Shown: positions 1 through 8,697, numbered from the stretch's first letter. The stretch is 64,000 bases of DNA from Clostridiaceae bacterium (GCA_009911305.1 QXXC01000008.1:1-64000); one strand, 5' to 3'. Program-made: numbers and translations. The notes: a model not told the origin generated them from the letters alone.

Positions 1-225
1 TCTTTTACAGAAAATCTACTGTAAAATATTAAATTTTCAAGGTTCTTGCAGAATATCAAACATAGAAAACTTTATGTTTTGACCCCAGCATCATGACATT
101 GTGTATTTACAGGCTTTTCCTATACAAGATGCATCAGTTATTTTCCGACAATTCCTTATTTTGTTAAAATAGCAGCTTAGGAAATTCTGGCGGCCTTGAC
201 TTTTAAAACATAAAGCAAACAACCA
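1..225. other. AT-rich intergenic stretch at left edge
   Basis: No gene is visible. A short hairpin (arms TTTTACAG at 3-10 and CTGTAAAA at 19-26) may be a terminator for a gene left of the window, but it has no clear T-run. The rest is AT-rich sequence 3' of the TOPRIM gene. Confidence 0.4.
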
Positions 226-1209
226 TCAGGCCATCTGCAGCGCCCTCTCCTCTGTCATCTCCGGAGGCAGCTTTTCCTCTGCCGGTACCGCCTCCATTCC
301 GTGCATGGCCTTGATGTCCTCATTCCAGTCCTTCCATGTGGACAGTTCCATCCTCACATCCGGATACCCTGCCTCTGCCAGTCTTTCCTGTATCCGCTCC
401 GCCGCCTTCAGCCCTGCCAGGTCATGGTCTAAACACAGATGGATCTTTTTCAGCTCCGAATGATCCTGCAGCAGCTGGAACAATGCCTGAGAGCCAACTC
501 CGCACAGCGCCACATAGCCGTGTTCCTTCCACCCGTTCTTGTGCAGCGAGATATGGGAGAGCATATCTATGAGCGCTTCGAACACAAAAACCTCACTGCT
601 TTTCCCGTTCCAGTGGAAACTGTACCGGGGGGCGCTGCTCTCCAGATTTCCCCGGTAGCTTTTCCCCATGGTGTAGATCCCTTTCTTGTGGGCATGTCTG
701 GCTTTTCCTTCCGGATCGTATCCCACAAAAATGGCATTGTGAAACTGCCTGGTCTTATCCTTCGACAGCTCCAGGCTTTCGTAGATCAGGTTCTCCTTTG
801 CAAAAGCAGATACCACCTCATAGTCAAACAGGCGGGACCTTAACAGATACGCAAACACCCGCCGCATATCCCCATTGGCGGCTGGCAGAGCAAACGGCTT
901 TCTCGGCACTTCCTCCTGCTTCCGGCTCTGACGGTAGGGCTGTCCCTGTTCCCCGCCCAGGAGCATGCTCACTGCATCCGGAAATGTTTTTCCATAATAA
1001 TAGATCACGAAATCAATGGCCGCCCCGCCTTTGCCAGCGGAGCCGTGGTCGTACCATCGGTTCCCCCGGATGGTGATGCTGTGGTCACTGGACATCCTCC
1101 ACTCCGGCCCGGAGCGCAGGAGCCTCTCTCCCTGACGCTCCAGGAAATTTTTCAGATCCACGGTATTGGCCCGTTCCTTCTGTTCCTCCGTAAAATAGAC
1201 ATATCCCAT
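226..1209 (-). CDS. DUF3991/TOPRIM domain mobile-element protein
   Basis: 327 residues. The N-terminal half looks like the DUF3991 region found in primase-like proteins of conjugative elements (RWYDHGSAGKGGAAIDFV resembles the DnaG CHC2 fold without zinc cysteines). A TOPRIM domain follows, with a glutamate motif (VFVFEALIDMLS) and an acidic motif (LCLDHDLAGLKAAERI). Such proteins are thought to act in primer synthesis or strand processing during transfer; that role is inferred. The ATG at 1209 was chosen over longer frames because AAAGGAGG lies upstream. It follows the relaxase gene after 16 bp, so the two are probably co-transcribed. Confidence 0.85.
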   Translation of the reverse strand: MGYVYFTEEQKERANTVDLKNFLERQGERLLRSGPEWRMSSDHSITIRGNRWYDHGSAGKGGAAIDFVIYYYGKTFPDAVSMLLGGEQGQPYRQSRKQEEVPRKPFALPAANGDMRRVFAYLLRSRLFDYEVVSAFAKENLIYESLELSKDKTRQFHNAIFVGYDPEGKARHAHKKGIYTMGKSYRGNLESSAPRYSFHWNGKSSEVFVFEALIDMLSHISLHKNGWKEHGYVALCGVGSQALFQLLQDHSELKKIHLCLDHDLAGLKAAERIQERLAEAGYPDVRMELSTWKDWNEDIKAMHGMEAVPAEEKLPPEMTEERALQMA

Positions 1210-1225
1210 CCTTTCGCCTCCTCCT

Positions 1226-4066
1226 TTACATGCTCTGCTGTGGCTCATGATCATCCTTCTTATGCCCCTGCGCCATCCGCTTCTCCTGCAGCTTCCGTCT
1301 CCTCCTGCGGTCAATGTGTCCCATGCCGGAGCCTCCCGATGCTTTCCGGTAATCCTCCTGAAAGATCCTTGACAAATGATGCATCAGTCTGGTGGCCGCC
1401 AGAATCAAATCCGGGTCCCGGAAGGAATCCAGGTTCTCCAGTAAAAATTGGGCGTAGACATTTCCCTGGGCAGCGGCTGCTTCCATCAGGGGGACTGCCT
1501 TTTCCTTATCACGGGACATTCCTGGCTGACCATACAGAAACAGTTTTCCAAGAGCATACTGGGCGTACTCGTTTCCCTGGAGTGCCGCCTTCCGCAGCCA
1601 TGCAACTGCCTTCCCCATATCTTTTGGTATCTCTTCCCCCTTCAGATACAGACATCCCAGTGTGTACTGGGCAAAGGGCAGCTCCTGTTCCGCCGCTTCG
1701 GTCAGCCACCGGACAGCCGCCACCATATCTTTTGGGATCTCCTCCCCTTCCAGATACAGCCTGCCAAGGCGATATGCCGCGAATCCGTTTCCCTGCTCCG
1801 CCGCTTTCTGAAACAGCTTCCCTGCTTTTTCTACATCCTTTTCTCCCTGGCAGCCTTCCAGATAAAGCTTCGCTAGTACATACTGGGCGGAAGTCTTTCC
1901 GGCATCTGCGGCCTTTTCCAGCCACGCTGCGGCCTGATGCACATCTCCTGTCCTGGTATCCAGCCAGAACTTCCCCAGCGCATACTGGGCATTCACATTC
2001 CCCAGTTTTGCGGCCTGTTGCCAGTAGCGAACGGCCTCTTCCTCGTCTCTTTCTGTCCCGATGCCCTGATACAGCATCTGCCCCAGACGATACTGGAGTT
2101 TGTCGTCATGACTCTGTTCCTCCAGAACCTGGAAACCGGAAAAGGCATCCTGAAAATGTTCCTTCGCCTGCCCTGCCGACTTCTTTGTCCCTGTTCCGTC
2201 CCGGAACATTTTCGCCATCTCATAGCTTGCATAGGGATTTCCCTGTATGGCGGATGCATGATACAGCTCAAATGCATGCTTCAGATCTTTTTCCACGCCC
2301 TGGCCTTTTACATACAGACCGGCAAGAGTATACTGGGCACACTTATGGCTTTTCTCAGCTGCCCGCTCCAGCCAGAGAGCAGCGGTCTCATAATCCTGTT
2401 CTGTGCCAAGGCCGGCAAGATACATTTTCCCGATCCGGTACTGCAGATACGTCTTTTTTCTCTCTGGCAGTTCTTTTTCAGCAGAGAGAAAAGCATTCAA
2501 CGCTTTCCGGTACCATTCCCTCGCTGCATCCGGGTCTGCCTCCACTCCAAGACCGTCCGCCCACATCCGACCCAGATCATACATGGCAAGCGCATTTCCC
2601 CGCTCTGCTTCCTGACAAAACAGACGCATGGCTTCCTGAAAATCCTGGGGGACTTTTTTACTTCCGTACAGATAACTGCGGGCCAGTTTGTATTGCCGGC
2701 TCCATTCGGCTTTTGCAGACGTTTTCTCTTTACCCTCAAAAAGGCCAGGGACATCCAGTTCCGGTTCTGACAGGAGCTCCTCAGCTTCCAACATGCTTTC
2801 TGCATCTGCGGAAACTGGTTCGGTTTCTGTTTCCAGTTCTATTTCTGTTTCTTCTATTTCTTCTGATCCATCCAGGATTCTTTCTTCCAGTTCATCCAGG
2901 CGGGCTTCTGTCTGGATCTTCTCCTGCCCTGATGTTTCTGACAAAAAATGATGACCGCCCAGCTTTAATGCCTCAGCGATCACCATGTTCTTGATGCTTT
3001 TTAATTGTTTCTGACTGGACAGGGGCGGCAGCGGCGGAGCCTTTGAGGAATAGGTCAGCCGGATCTGATCCTGCCATTCGCCCCATGCCCGATAGGCTTC
3101 CGACACAGCCGGGTCCTTTGCAAGCTCATCCACGATCTGATCTACCAGCCGTTTTACATCCGCTTTCAGATAGCCATATACCTTTTTCCCTCCGGTATTT
3201 TTGAGACGTCTGGAAAGCTGCTGCAATTTCTCCCCAATGATTGGATTTTCACATACGCCCTGCAGCATGCTGTCCGCGAGCAGGCACATCCGCTCCGCTG
3301 CTTTTTCTTTCAAACTGCTCCGTGCCAGATTTTGTCCTTCGTAGATCTGGGCAAAGTCCTGACGGAAGATATCGTGGGCCAGTTCCGAGCGCATGGCTTC
3401 GATGCCTGCTTTCGTCAGGAATCCATCATTGTCCTTCGCGGAATAGACCATCAGATGTACATGGGGATGATGCCCCTCATTATGGAAGGCCGCATACCAT
3501 CTCAGATCCGCACTGTCAATCTTCATGTGCCTGGAGAGCATGGCACGTTTGGAACGCAGGAGCGCCATCCACTCTCTGGCGGAGTCATATCCGAGCCTTG
3601 CCGCATCTTCCCGGCGCAGGCTGACCACATGGGTCCAGACAGGGCCTTTGTGGCCGGATACTTCTTTCTGTACTTCCGAAAGGATCACCGGCCTCCCCGC
3701 ATCCGTAAACAGACCATGCTCACCGATCCGTTCCACACGGGGACGATTGGCCAGGTAGTCCACATAGTTTTCTTTCATGGCTGCCATATCCAGGTTCCGC
3801 TCCATTGCCTGGGTGATGAATTCTGAGGCATTGCCGATGGTAGAACACCGGCAATAGTCCTCATACTCCAGCATGTCTTTGGACTCCGGCATGTCTTTCA
3901 GGAGCTGTCGGATCAGATCTTTCTGGGCGGATGTCGCCGGGAGATTTTTTTTGCTCTCGTCCGCTTTTTCCACGCCTTCGCGGGTACTGATGTAGCGCAC
4001 ATAGTTCTGCAGGTGTTCCGGTGGAGTGTCACGGATGTAGCGGCTGGTGAAGATCAGTTTTGCCAT
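1226..4066 (-). CDS. MobP-like relaxase with Sel1-like repeats
   Basis: 946 residues. The N-terminal part is a relaxase of the MobA/MobL superfamily resembling MobP3 of Firmicutes elements. The metal-binding histidine cluster HHPHVHLMVYS lies at about 199-209, and the start (MAKLIFTSRYIRDT) is typical. This domain should nick oriT and stay bound to the transferred strand. After a Glu-rich linker, from about residue 450 to 880, come roughly eleven Sel1-like (TPR-like) repeats with signatures such as AQYxLGxLYLxG, GNxxAQY and AAxWLxxAAExG. Sel1 arrays mediate protein contacts; the fusion to a relaxase makes the protein far longer than a minimal relaxase. The ATG follows GGGGAG. It is divergent from the RNA/PBECR4 unit. 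Confidence 0.9.
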   Translation of the reverse strand: MAKLIFTSRYIRDTPPEHLQNYVRYISTREGVEKADESKKNLPATSAQKDLIRQLLKDMPESKDMLEYEDYCRCSTIGNASEFITQAMERNLDMAAMKENYVDYLANRPRVERIGEHGLFTDAGRPVILSEVQKEVSGHKGPVWTHVVSLRREDAARLGYDSAREWMALLRSKRAMLSRHMKIDSADLRWYAAFHNEGHHPHVHLMVYSAKDNDGFLTKAGIEAMRSELAHDIFRQDFAQIYEGQNLARSSLKEKAAERMCLLADSMLQGVCENPIIGEKLQQLSRRLKNTGGKKVYGYLKADVKRLVDQIVDELAKDPAVSEAYRAWGEWQDQIRLTYSSKAPPLPPLSSQKQLKSIKNMVIAEALKLGGHHFLSETSGQEKIQTEARLDELEERILDGSEEIEETEIELETETEPVSADAESMLEAEELLSEPELDVPGLFEGKEKTSAKAEWSRQYKLARSYLYGSKKVPQDFQEAMRLFCQEAERGNALAMYDLGRMWADGLGVEADPDAAREWYRKALNAFLSAEKELPERKKTYLQYRIGKMYLAGLGTEQDYETAALWLERAAEKSHKCAQYTLAGLYVKGQGVEKDLKHAFELYHASAIQGNPYASYEMAKMFRDGTGTKKSAGQAKEHFQDAFSGFQVLEEQSHDDKLQYRLGQMLYQGIGTERDEEEAVRYWQQAAKLGNVNAQYALGKFWLDTRTGDVHQAAAWLEKAADAGKTSAQYVLAKLYLEGCQGEKDVEKAGKLFQKAAEQGNGFAAYRLGRLYLEGEEIPKDMVAAVRWLTEAAEQELPFAQYTLGCLYLKGEEIPKDMGKAVAWLRKAALQGNEYAQYALGKLFLYGQPGMSRDKEKAVPLMEAAAAQGNVYAQFLLENLDSFRDPDLILAATRLMHHLSRIFQEDYRKASGGSGMGHIDRRRRRKLQEKRMAQGHKKDDHEPQQSM

Positions 4067-4135
4067 GGATTTCTCTCCCCAAAGAAACAGAACGCATCCC
4101 GTTTTCCGTTCTGTAGACCGGTTTACAAATTTTCA

Positions 4136-4164
4136 TTGACATATTTCTTTTCTCTCCGTATAAT
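4136..4164 (+). promoter_or_regulatory. Consensus sigma-A promoter of the structured RNA
   Basis: -35 TTGACA (4136-4141), 17-bp spacer, -10 TATAAT (4159-4164). Both hexamers match consensus exactly. Transcription should start near 4171, just where the structured RNA begins. Confidence 0.85.
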
Positions 4165-4170
4165 AATAGT

Positions 4171-4346
4171 ATCAGACAGGCAACGGCGTGTGTCTGTCCA
4201 GGCGATGAAGCATAACAGCGTACCGGACAGCCTTGTTATGCGGAGCCTTCGAGAGGGGTTGTGCAGCGAAACCTCAAGCCGGAGTAGGCAGCAGCCGAAA
4301 GAAAATGCTCAGAGACCGTCCTGTATCGTCAGGGCGGTTTTCTTTT
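4171..4346 (+). ncRNA. Unidentified structured RNA/leader ending in a terminator
   Basis: About 175 nt between a perfect promoter and an intrinsic terminator. By eye it forms a short hairpin (AGACA 4174-4178 with TGTCT 4191-4195), an 8-bp stem (GCATAACA 4210-4217 with TGTTATGC 4234-4241), a stem GGGGTT 4255-4260 with AACCTC 4270-4275, and a terminator stem ACCGTCCTG 4315-4323 with CAGGGCGGT 4330-4338 followed by TTTTCTTTT. The ribosome binding site of the next gene starts a few bases after the T-run. It is therefore either a small RNA or an attenuator/riboswitch leader. I could not match it to TPP, cobalamin, lysine, glycine, SAM, c-di-GMP, fluoride, T-box, 6S or SRP RNA. Confidence 0.6.
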
Positions 4347-4360
4347 ACGGAGGATCCCTT

Positions 4361-4948
4361 ATGGATGGACTACTGACCTGTGCGAAAGCATTTGAAGATC
4401 TGCTCCCTGTAAAATACCATATCATCATCGGGCGAAAAGGAAAGTCCGTGGATCTGACGGTCAGCTTTGAGGCTGTAGAATTTCATCATCTTGTGGGACT
4501 GCATAAGCTGCACGACCTGCGTCTCTCCAGAGCCAGTCGTGAAAAAGTATTTTCCCAGATCCTTTCCGGTCAGATCACTTTGGAGGATATCAAAAAGAGC
4601 CGCTACTTCTGCAACATCCAGAATCGGCTGGAACCTTTTCAAAAGCTTGAGACGCTTTTCGATAAAAATGACCTGGTCTTCCGCTATAACAGAAAGCTTC
4701 AGGCCCTTTCCCTTATCGAAGCAGAGTACCTGCTTTCTACACCTCATGAATATACTGATGTATATATCTTTCTCGACAAAAAAGACGAGGCCGGGAATTT
4801 TTTCTGTCGCTCTTTTTTTCCAAAAGAGGACAGAGATTACACAAAAGGTCAGGCCGTTTATACTCTTCTGAAAAAAGAAAAGATAAACACCGACACCGGA
4901 ACCGTACAGATCCAGTATGACCGGCTCTCTCCAAAAGATAAAAAATGA
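4361..4948 (+). CDS. PBECR4-like domain protein of the mobile element
   Basis: 195 residues. It resembles proteins annotated PBECR4 (phage-Barnase-EndoU-ColicinE5/D-RelE-like nuclease 4) that accompany Firmicutes mobile elements; this is recognition from memory. Visible features are a basic N-terminal half (YHIIIGRKGKSVDLTVSFEAVEF, in part), HHLVGLHKLHDL and a hydrophilic tail (RLSPKDKK). The ATG at 4361 was chosen because GGAGG lies 6 bp upstream; longer frames would run back through the structured RNA. A toxin or RNase role would follow from the family name only. It is divergent from the relaxase. Confidence 0.65.
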   Translation: MDGLLTCAKAFEDLLPVKYHIIIGRKGKSVDLTVSFEAVEFHHLVGLHKLHDLRLSRASREKVFSQILSGQITLEDIKKSRYFCNIQNRLEPFQKLETLFDKNDLVFRYNRKLQALSLIEAEYLLSTPHEYTDVYIFLDKKDEAGNFFCRSFFPKEDRDYTKGQAVYTLLKKEKINTDTGTVQIQYDRLSPKDKK

Positions 4949-5027
4949 TCCCGCACAGACAGCTACAGAGCAGCCTGCCAGCCACTCTGCAGTTTTTCTT
5001 TCTCTGTAAAAATTGCTGTTAAAATTT

Positions 5028-5318
5028 CTACAGCACACCCAGCTTCTTCAGCAGCGCCACACAGTCCTTCGCTCCCTGCTCATACAGATACAGGCAGTCG
5101 TGATCCGCCGCCAGCAGTGTCGCCTCCACATAATCCGTGATAGCCTTCTTCACATCTTCCGGCAGGTCTTTTATCTTCTCCTGCATCTCTTTGCTCAGCC
5201 CGGCCACCTTTTCCTGCAGCTCCTGGTCCTCCGGCGAATGCTCATTGCGCTCACGCACTGCTGTTTCTGTCATCTCCCGGATCACCATCTCATAAATTTC
5301 TTCTCTGTCCATTTTCAT
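5028..5318 (-). CDS. Small acidic helical protein, function unknown
   Basis: 96 residues beginning MKMDREEIYEMVIREM. It is rich in Glu/Asp/Lys and predicted helical throughout (QELQEKVAGLSKEMQEKIKD), without signal peptide or membrane segment. AAAGGAG lies 4 bp before the ATG at 5318 and 10 bp before a second ATG at 5312, so the start is uncertain by two codons. It lies in the transfer module beside the ribbon-helix-helix gene and may be an accessory or regulatory protein. I do not recognise a named family. Confidence 0.6.
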   Translation of the reverse strand: MKMDREEIYEMVIREMTETAVRERNEHSPEDQELQEKVAGLSKEMQEKIKDLPEDVKKAITDYVEATLLAADHDCLYLYEQGAKDCVALLKKLGVL

Positions 5319-5393
5319 TTCACTCCTTTTTTCAATCAACATAAACGGAACTGTTCTCACAGTCCATATACAATACCAATAAACTTTTTCCTT

Positions 5394-5813
5394 TTAGTTT
5401 TCACGTTTCTGATACTTGTATGCGTCATTCAGCTCCACTGCGCCGTTGAGACGTTTCACCTCCTCCACGCACTTTGCATGGAGCTTCCGGAATGCACTTT
5501 CGTCGATCCGGCTCTCTGAATGGTAGGCGATCATATGCGCCAGCATGGAAAGCTCCACCGCGATCTTAAAGTCCATCCGGGCCAAGCGGTTCTCGGTATC
5601 CTGCACCGTGCTGGTGAGAACAGAGGACAGGGACTGCAGCAGATAGTCTTCAGCCTTTCCGGAATTCAGATAGCCGCAGTAGAACTTTAACGCCTCCGTG
5701 ACAAACTCATTCCGGGAGCGCACATTGGCGGCTGGCAGGAGGCTGTCTGCCATCTCCAGCACTTCCTTCTCGATGTAGAAACCGGCCCGCACCTTTTCCT
5801 TTCCCCTGGCCAT
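5394..5813 (-). CDS. Ribbon-helix-helix relaxosome accessory protein
   Basis: 139 residues. The N-terminal segment (MARGKEKVRAGFYIEKEVLEMADSLL, in part) has the alternating basic strand and amphipathic helix of RHH DNA-binding proteins, followed by RNEFVTEALKFYCGYL, the usual second helix. A helical C-terminal region follows. In MOBP-type elements such proteins bind oriT and assist the relaxase; here that is inferred from the context. The ATG at 5813 has GGGGAGG 8 bp upstream; an upstream ATG lacks one. The candidate oriT hairpin lies about 170 bp upstream of this start. Confidence 0.7.
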   Translation of the reverse strand: MARGKEKVRAGFYIEKEVLEMADSLLPAANVRSRNEFVTEALKFYCGYLNSGKAEDYLLQSLSSVLTSTVQDTENRLARMDFKIAVELSMLAHMIAYHSESRIDESAFRKLHAKCVEEVKRLNGAVELNDAYKYQKREN

Positions 5814-6163
5814 CCATGCCACCTCCCCTCTGACCGGCACATTTCTGCCCGGTATTCATTTTTTGTTTGTAGGAATCCCCCAAATTGCCTCTTTTTCCCG
5901 GAACCAGGTATAAAAAACCTCTGGCCCTCCCGAAAAAGTATGCACTTTTGTCCTTCCGCACGGCTTTGCCGGGCGATGTTTTCCGGGTTTAGGCTGCGAA
6001 AGCAGCATAAACCCTTTAACCTGCACACCTTTCGACCCGGAACTCACGCCGCTCTGGCCCGATCCCCAACCCCTGCCCAAATTGCTCCAACAAGGCGGAT
6101 TTCCCTTCCGATGGTAATATGCCACCCCTTCCCCGAAAACGGCACACGGGGCCACACGGCGGC
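5814..6163. other. Gene-free stretch with candidate oriT hairpin
   Basis: About 350 bp without a convincing gene. It contains an inverted repeat GGGTTTA (5985-5991) / TAAACCC (6008-6014) enclosing CTGC-GAAA-GCAG (5994-5997, 6002-6005), giving a long hairpin capped by GAAA. A smaller repeat CGGC-TTT-GCCG lies at 5961-5971. The position beside an RHH gene and in the same module as a relaxase is where an oriT would be expected. No nic site can be assigned by eye. Confidence 0.4.
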
Positions 6164-6445
6164 TTACAGGGGCGGATGCCGGGGGCACGTTCTCTGCACC
6201 ATGTGTGTGCTGTACCTATCCTGCCCGAATTCCTCCTGTATCACTTGCTCCCGGGTGGCTTTCTCGCTTCTTTTCTGTCTATCCTGCTCCCCCGCCCCAT
6301 TCACCTTCCCCTCCATCCGATCATCCACCAGATAAGACAGACACAACTCATCCCCTTCCCTCAGCCCCATCACCTTTACTTCCTCCTCCGGCAGCTGAAT
6401 CATTCGGTCCTTTCCCATCACAACCATCATCTCAACCAGTTGCAT
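6164..6445 (-). CDS. AbrB/SpoVT-like small DNA-binding protein
   Basis: 93 residues. The segment VVMGKDRMIQLPEEEVKVMG followed by LREGDELCLSYLVDD matches the swapped-hairpin AbrB fold (basic strand, I-x-L-P, then L-x-x-GD). The remainder is a charged tail ending RTCPRHPPL, unlike the family, so the true 3' end could be altered. The ATG at 6445 has AAGGAGG 6 bp upstream; the ATG two codons earlier overlaps that site. Several TTGGTAAAA-like half-sites upstream could be its operators. Likely a regulator of the mobile element; targets unknown. Confidence 0.55.
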   Translation of the reverse strand: MQLVEMMVVMGKDRMIQLPEEEVKVMGLREGDELCLSYLVDDRMEGKVNGAGEQDRQKRSEKATREQVIQEEFGQDRYSTHMVQRTCPRHPPL

Positions 6446-6484
6446 AAACATCCTCCTTATTTTTTCATCTTTTCCCATTGCTTC

Positions 6485-6591
6485 TTGGTAAAAAAATCCA
6501 CCCTTCCCCACACTATAAAAACCCCGCAAACTTCGCCCCTTAAAAGTTGGTAAAAGATGTTACCAATTCCCGTACCAGTTTTTTACCAGCT
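6485..6591. promoter_or_regulatory. Cluster of TTGGTAA repeats (operator or iteron candidates)
   Basis: TTGGTAA occurs at 6485-6491 and 6547-6553, its inverse TTACCAA at 6560-6566, and TTTTTTACCAG nearby at about 6580-6590. The pair at 6547/6560 is a perfect 7-bp inverted repeat. The cluster lies just upstream of the AbrB-like gene, so autoregulatory operators are the simplest reading; an element-end or iteron role is possible. Confidence 0.4.
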
Positions 6592-6645
6592 TTTCCGCAA
6601 AATCCTCTAATTTCCATCATCCCAAAATGACACCCCAGAAACGCA

Positions 6646-6682
6646 AAAAACGCTGGCAACCTGTCGGGTTTCCAGCGTTTTG
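6646..6682 (-). terminator. Intrinsic terminator of rpsB-tsf
   Basis: Read on the minus strand: AACGCTGG, an inner AACC/GGTT pair, CCAGCGTT, then a T-run (plus-strand arms 6649-6656 and 6672-6679). It lies about 25 bp past the tsf stop codon. Confidence 0.85.
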
Positions 6683-6703
6683 CTTAATCTTATGAAATTG
6701 GAA

Positions 6704-7639
6704 TTACATTCCCATCTGCTTCGCCACTTCCTCCGCGAAGTTCTCTTCCTTCTTCTCCAATCCCTCGCCCGTCTCAAAGCGAAGGAATTTCTTAACAGCA
6801 ATCTTCGCGCCATTCTCCTTTGCCACTGCGGCAACATACTGTCCTACGGTCTGTTTTCCGTCCTCTGCCTTTACATAAACCTGATCCAGCAGGCAGATTT
6901 CCTTTAATTCTTTATTGATGCGGCCCATCACCATGCCGCTGATGATCTTGTCGTTTGCGTCCGGCTTTTCGTTTTTAGCGGCCGCTGTGAGAATCTCTTT
7001 CTCTTTTTCGATGTAATCAGCGTCCACCTCGTCGCGGTTGGTATACAGCGGCTTTAAAGCGGCTGCCTGCATGGCCACATTTTTAGCCATCTCCTTTACC
7101 GCATCATTGACAACATCTGTCTCCACATCCACTAAAACGCCGATCTTTCCGCCTGCATGGATATAGGAAGCAATAAAGCCATTCGCCTCTTCGAGCTGTT
7201 CAAATCTTCTGATCTTCATATTCTCGCCGATGACAGAGATCTGGGAGGAAAGAGCTTCCGCCACGGTAAGGGACGGATCCTTTTCCCACTTTTCAGCCAG
7301 GAACGCGTCAATATCCGCTGCGGCTGTGTTCAGCGCCTGGGCTGCAACATCTGCAACATAGCTCTGGAATTTCTCATTCTTTGCAACGAAATCCGTCTCA
7401 GCGTTTACCTCCACGACAACCGCCTTCTTCTCATCAGAAGACAGCTTTGTCATAACAACGCCCTCTGCCGCGATACGTCCGGCCTTTTTCGCAGCGCCTG
7501 CGAGGCCCTTTTCTCTTAAAAATTCAACTGCTTTATCCATATCACCGTCCGTAGCTGCAAGAGCTTTCTTACAGTCCATCATCCCGGCTCCTGTCATCTC
7601 ACGTAACTCTTTTACCATTGCGGCTGTAACTGCTGCCAT
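6704..7639 (-). CDS. tsf: Translation elongation factor Ts
   Basis: 311 residues. EF-Ts exchanges GDP for GTP on EF-Tu in the cytoplasm. The N-terminal UBA-like segment (VKELREMTGAGMMDCKKAL, in part) and the TDFVAKN motif that contacts EF-Tu are present. The length fits the long form of EF-Ts. The ATG at 7639 was chosen over an in-frame ATG 32 codons earlier because GGAGGG lies just upstream and MAAVTAAMVKELRE is the usual start. It is the second gene of rpsB-tsf, separated by about 165 bp. Confidence 0.98.
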   Translation of the reverse strand: MAAVTAAMVKELREMTGAGMMDCKKALAATDGDMDKAVEFLREKGLAGAAKKAGRIAAEGVVMTKLSSDEKKAVVVEVNAETDFVAKNEKFQSYVADVAAQALNTAAADIDAFLAEKWEKDPSLTVAEALSSQISVIGENMKIRRFEQLEEANGFIASYIHAGGKIGVLVDVETDVVNDAVKEMAKNVAMQAAALKPLYTNRDEVDADYIEKEKEILTAAAKNEKPDANDKIISGMVMGRINKELKEICLLDQVYVKAEDGKQTVGQYVAAVAKENGAKIAVKKFLRFETGEGLEKKEENFAEEVAKQMGM

Positions 7640-7803
7640 TTTCAATCCCTCCGTAAATATTATATTTTCCGGTACGGAGATTCCCGTACCGGATTGAATT
7701 TTACCATAACAAAAGGTAACATATTCGTTTTTCAAATGTGCTCCGGCGCATCATTGCATGAATTCACAGGCAAGCGTCATCTCCGGCACACAACTGCCGG
7801 TTC

Positions 7804-8544
7804 TTATGCATTCTGTGCCGAATCCGCATCCATCTCGCCGTCGAAATCAGAAGCATCCGCCTCACCCTGTCTGGCCTCGATCACAGCGTCTGCCATTCTG
7901 GATACGATGAGCTTAACCGCACGGATCGCATCGTCGTTGCCCGGAATCACATAATCTAATTCCTCCGGATCGCAGTTGGTGTCAATGATACCGATCAGCG
8001 GAATGCCGAGCGTGTGAGCCTCCTGAACGCAGATTCTCTCCTTCTTCGGATCCACAACAAAGATCGCATCCGGAATTCTCTTCATCTCCTTGATACCGCC
8101 AAGGTTCTTCTCTAATTTCTCCCACTCCTTCTTCAGAGCGATTACTTCCTTCTTGGGAAGAACGTCAAAGGTTCCGTCCTCGGACATCGCCTCAATCTGC
8201 TTTAATCTGCCGATACGGCTCTGGATCGTCTTGAAATTGGTCAGCATGCCGCCCAGCCATCTCTCATTTACGAAAAACATACCGCATCTCTCGGCCTCTG
8301 TGCGGATCGCGTCCTGCGCCTGCTTCTTGGTGCCTACAAACAGAATCGTGCCACCGTCAGCCGTGATATCTGCAACCGCCTTATACGCCTCGTCCACTTT
8401 GACTACAGATTTCTGCAAATCAATAATATGGATTCCGTTTCTCTCCGTGTAAATGTACGGCGCCATCTTAGGATTCCATCTCCTCGTCTGATGTCCAAAA
8501 TGTACGCCGGCCTCCAGTAACTGTTTCATTGAAATAACGCTCAT
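7804..8544 (-). CDS. rpsB: Small ribosomal subunit protein uS2
   Basis: 246 residues. Primary component of the 30S subunit that binds 16S rRNA and bS1. Hallmarks are [52 protein letters not shown] and [13 protein letters not shown]. The C-terminus has an acidic tail ([16 protein letters not shown]). The start at 8544 is preceded by GGAGG. It heads the conserved rpsB-tsf operon, with a promoter about 125 bp upstream. Confidence 0.98.
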   Translation of the reverse strand: MSVISMKQLLEAGVHFGHQTRRWNPKMAPYIYTERNGIHIIDLQKSVVKVDEAYKAVADITADGGTILFVGTKKQAQDAIRTEAERCGMFFVNERWLGGMLTNFKTIQSRIGRLKQIEAMSEDGTFDVLPKKEVIALKKEWEKLEKNLGGIKEMKRIPDAIFVVDPKKERICVQEAHTLGIPLIGIIDTNCDPEELDYVIPGNDDAIRAVKLIVSRMADAVIEARQGEADASDFDGEMDADSAQNA

Positions 8545-8668
8545 ATCTCTTTTCCTCCGTTTTGGTTGTTCTTCCGCTGTCATCTCATGCTTCCTCTGGG
8601 ACTCCGCTCATGTAACAATACGGGGCACCGTCCTTAAGAATCCGATCAGCGTGTTTTTTGACTGTTCT

Positions 8669-8697
8669 ACTATAGCATATGGAAAGATTTCATGCAA
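8669..8697 (-). promoter_or_regulatory. Promoter of rpsB-tsf
   Basis: On the minus strand: -35 TTGCAT (8692-8697), 17-bp spacer, -10 TATAGT (8669-8674). This leaves a 5' leader of roughly 120 nt before rpsB, long enough for autogenous control by S2. Confidence 0.7.

Noticed and set aside
1045..2994. 649-codon open frame on the plus strand
   Set aside because: It lies opposite the Sel1-repeat half of the relaxase; its Pro/Ser/His-rich sequence has no family and is a by-product of the repeat codon pattern.
4171..4346. Assigning the structured RNA to a known riboswitch (fluoride, lysine, cobalamin, T-box)
   Set aside because: Short matches such as GGCGATG or GCCGAAAG are present but the rest of each consensus is missing.
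5940..6553. Overlapping plus-strand frames at 5940-6335 and 6119-6553
   Set aside because: They cross the candidate oriT and the AbrB-like gene antisense, are Pro/His-rich and lack starts with RBS.
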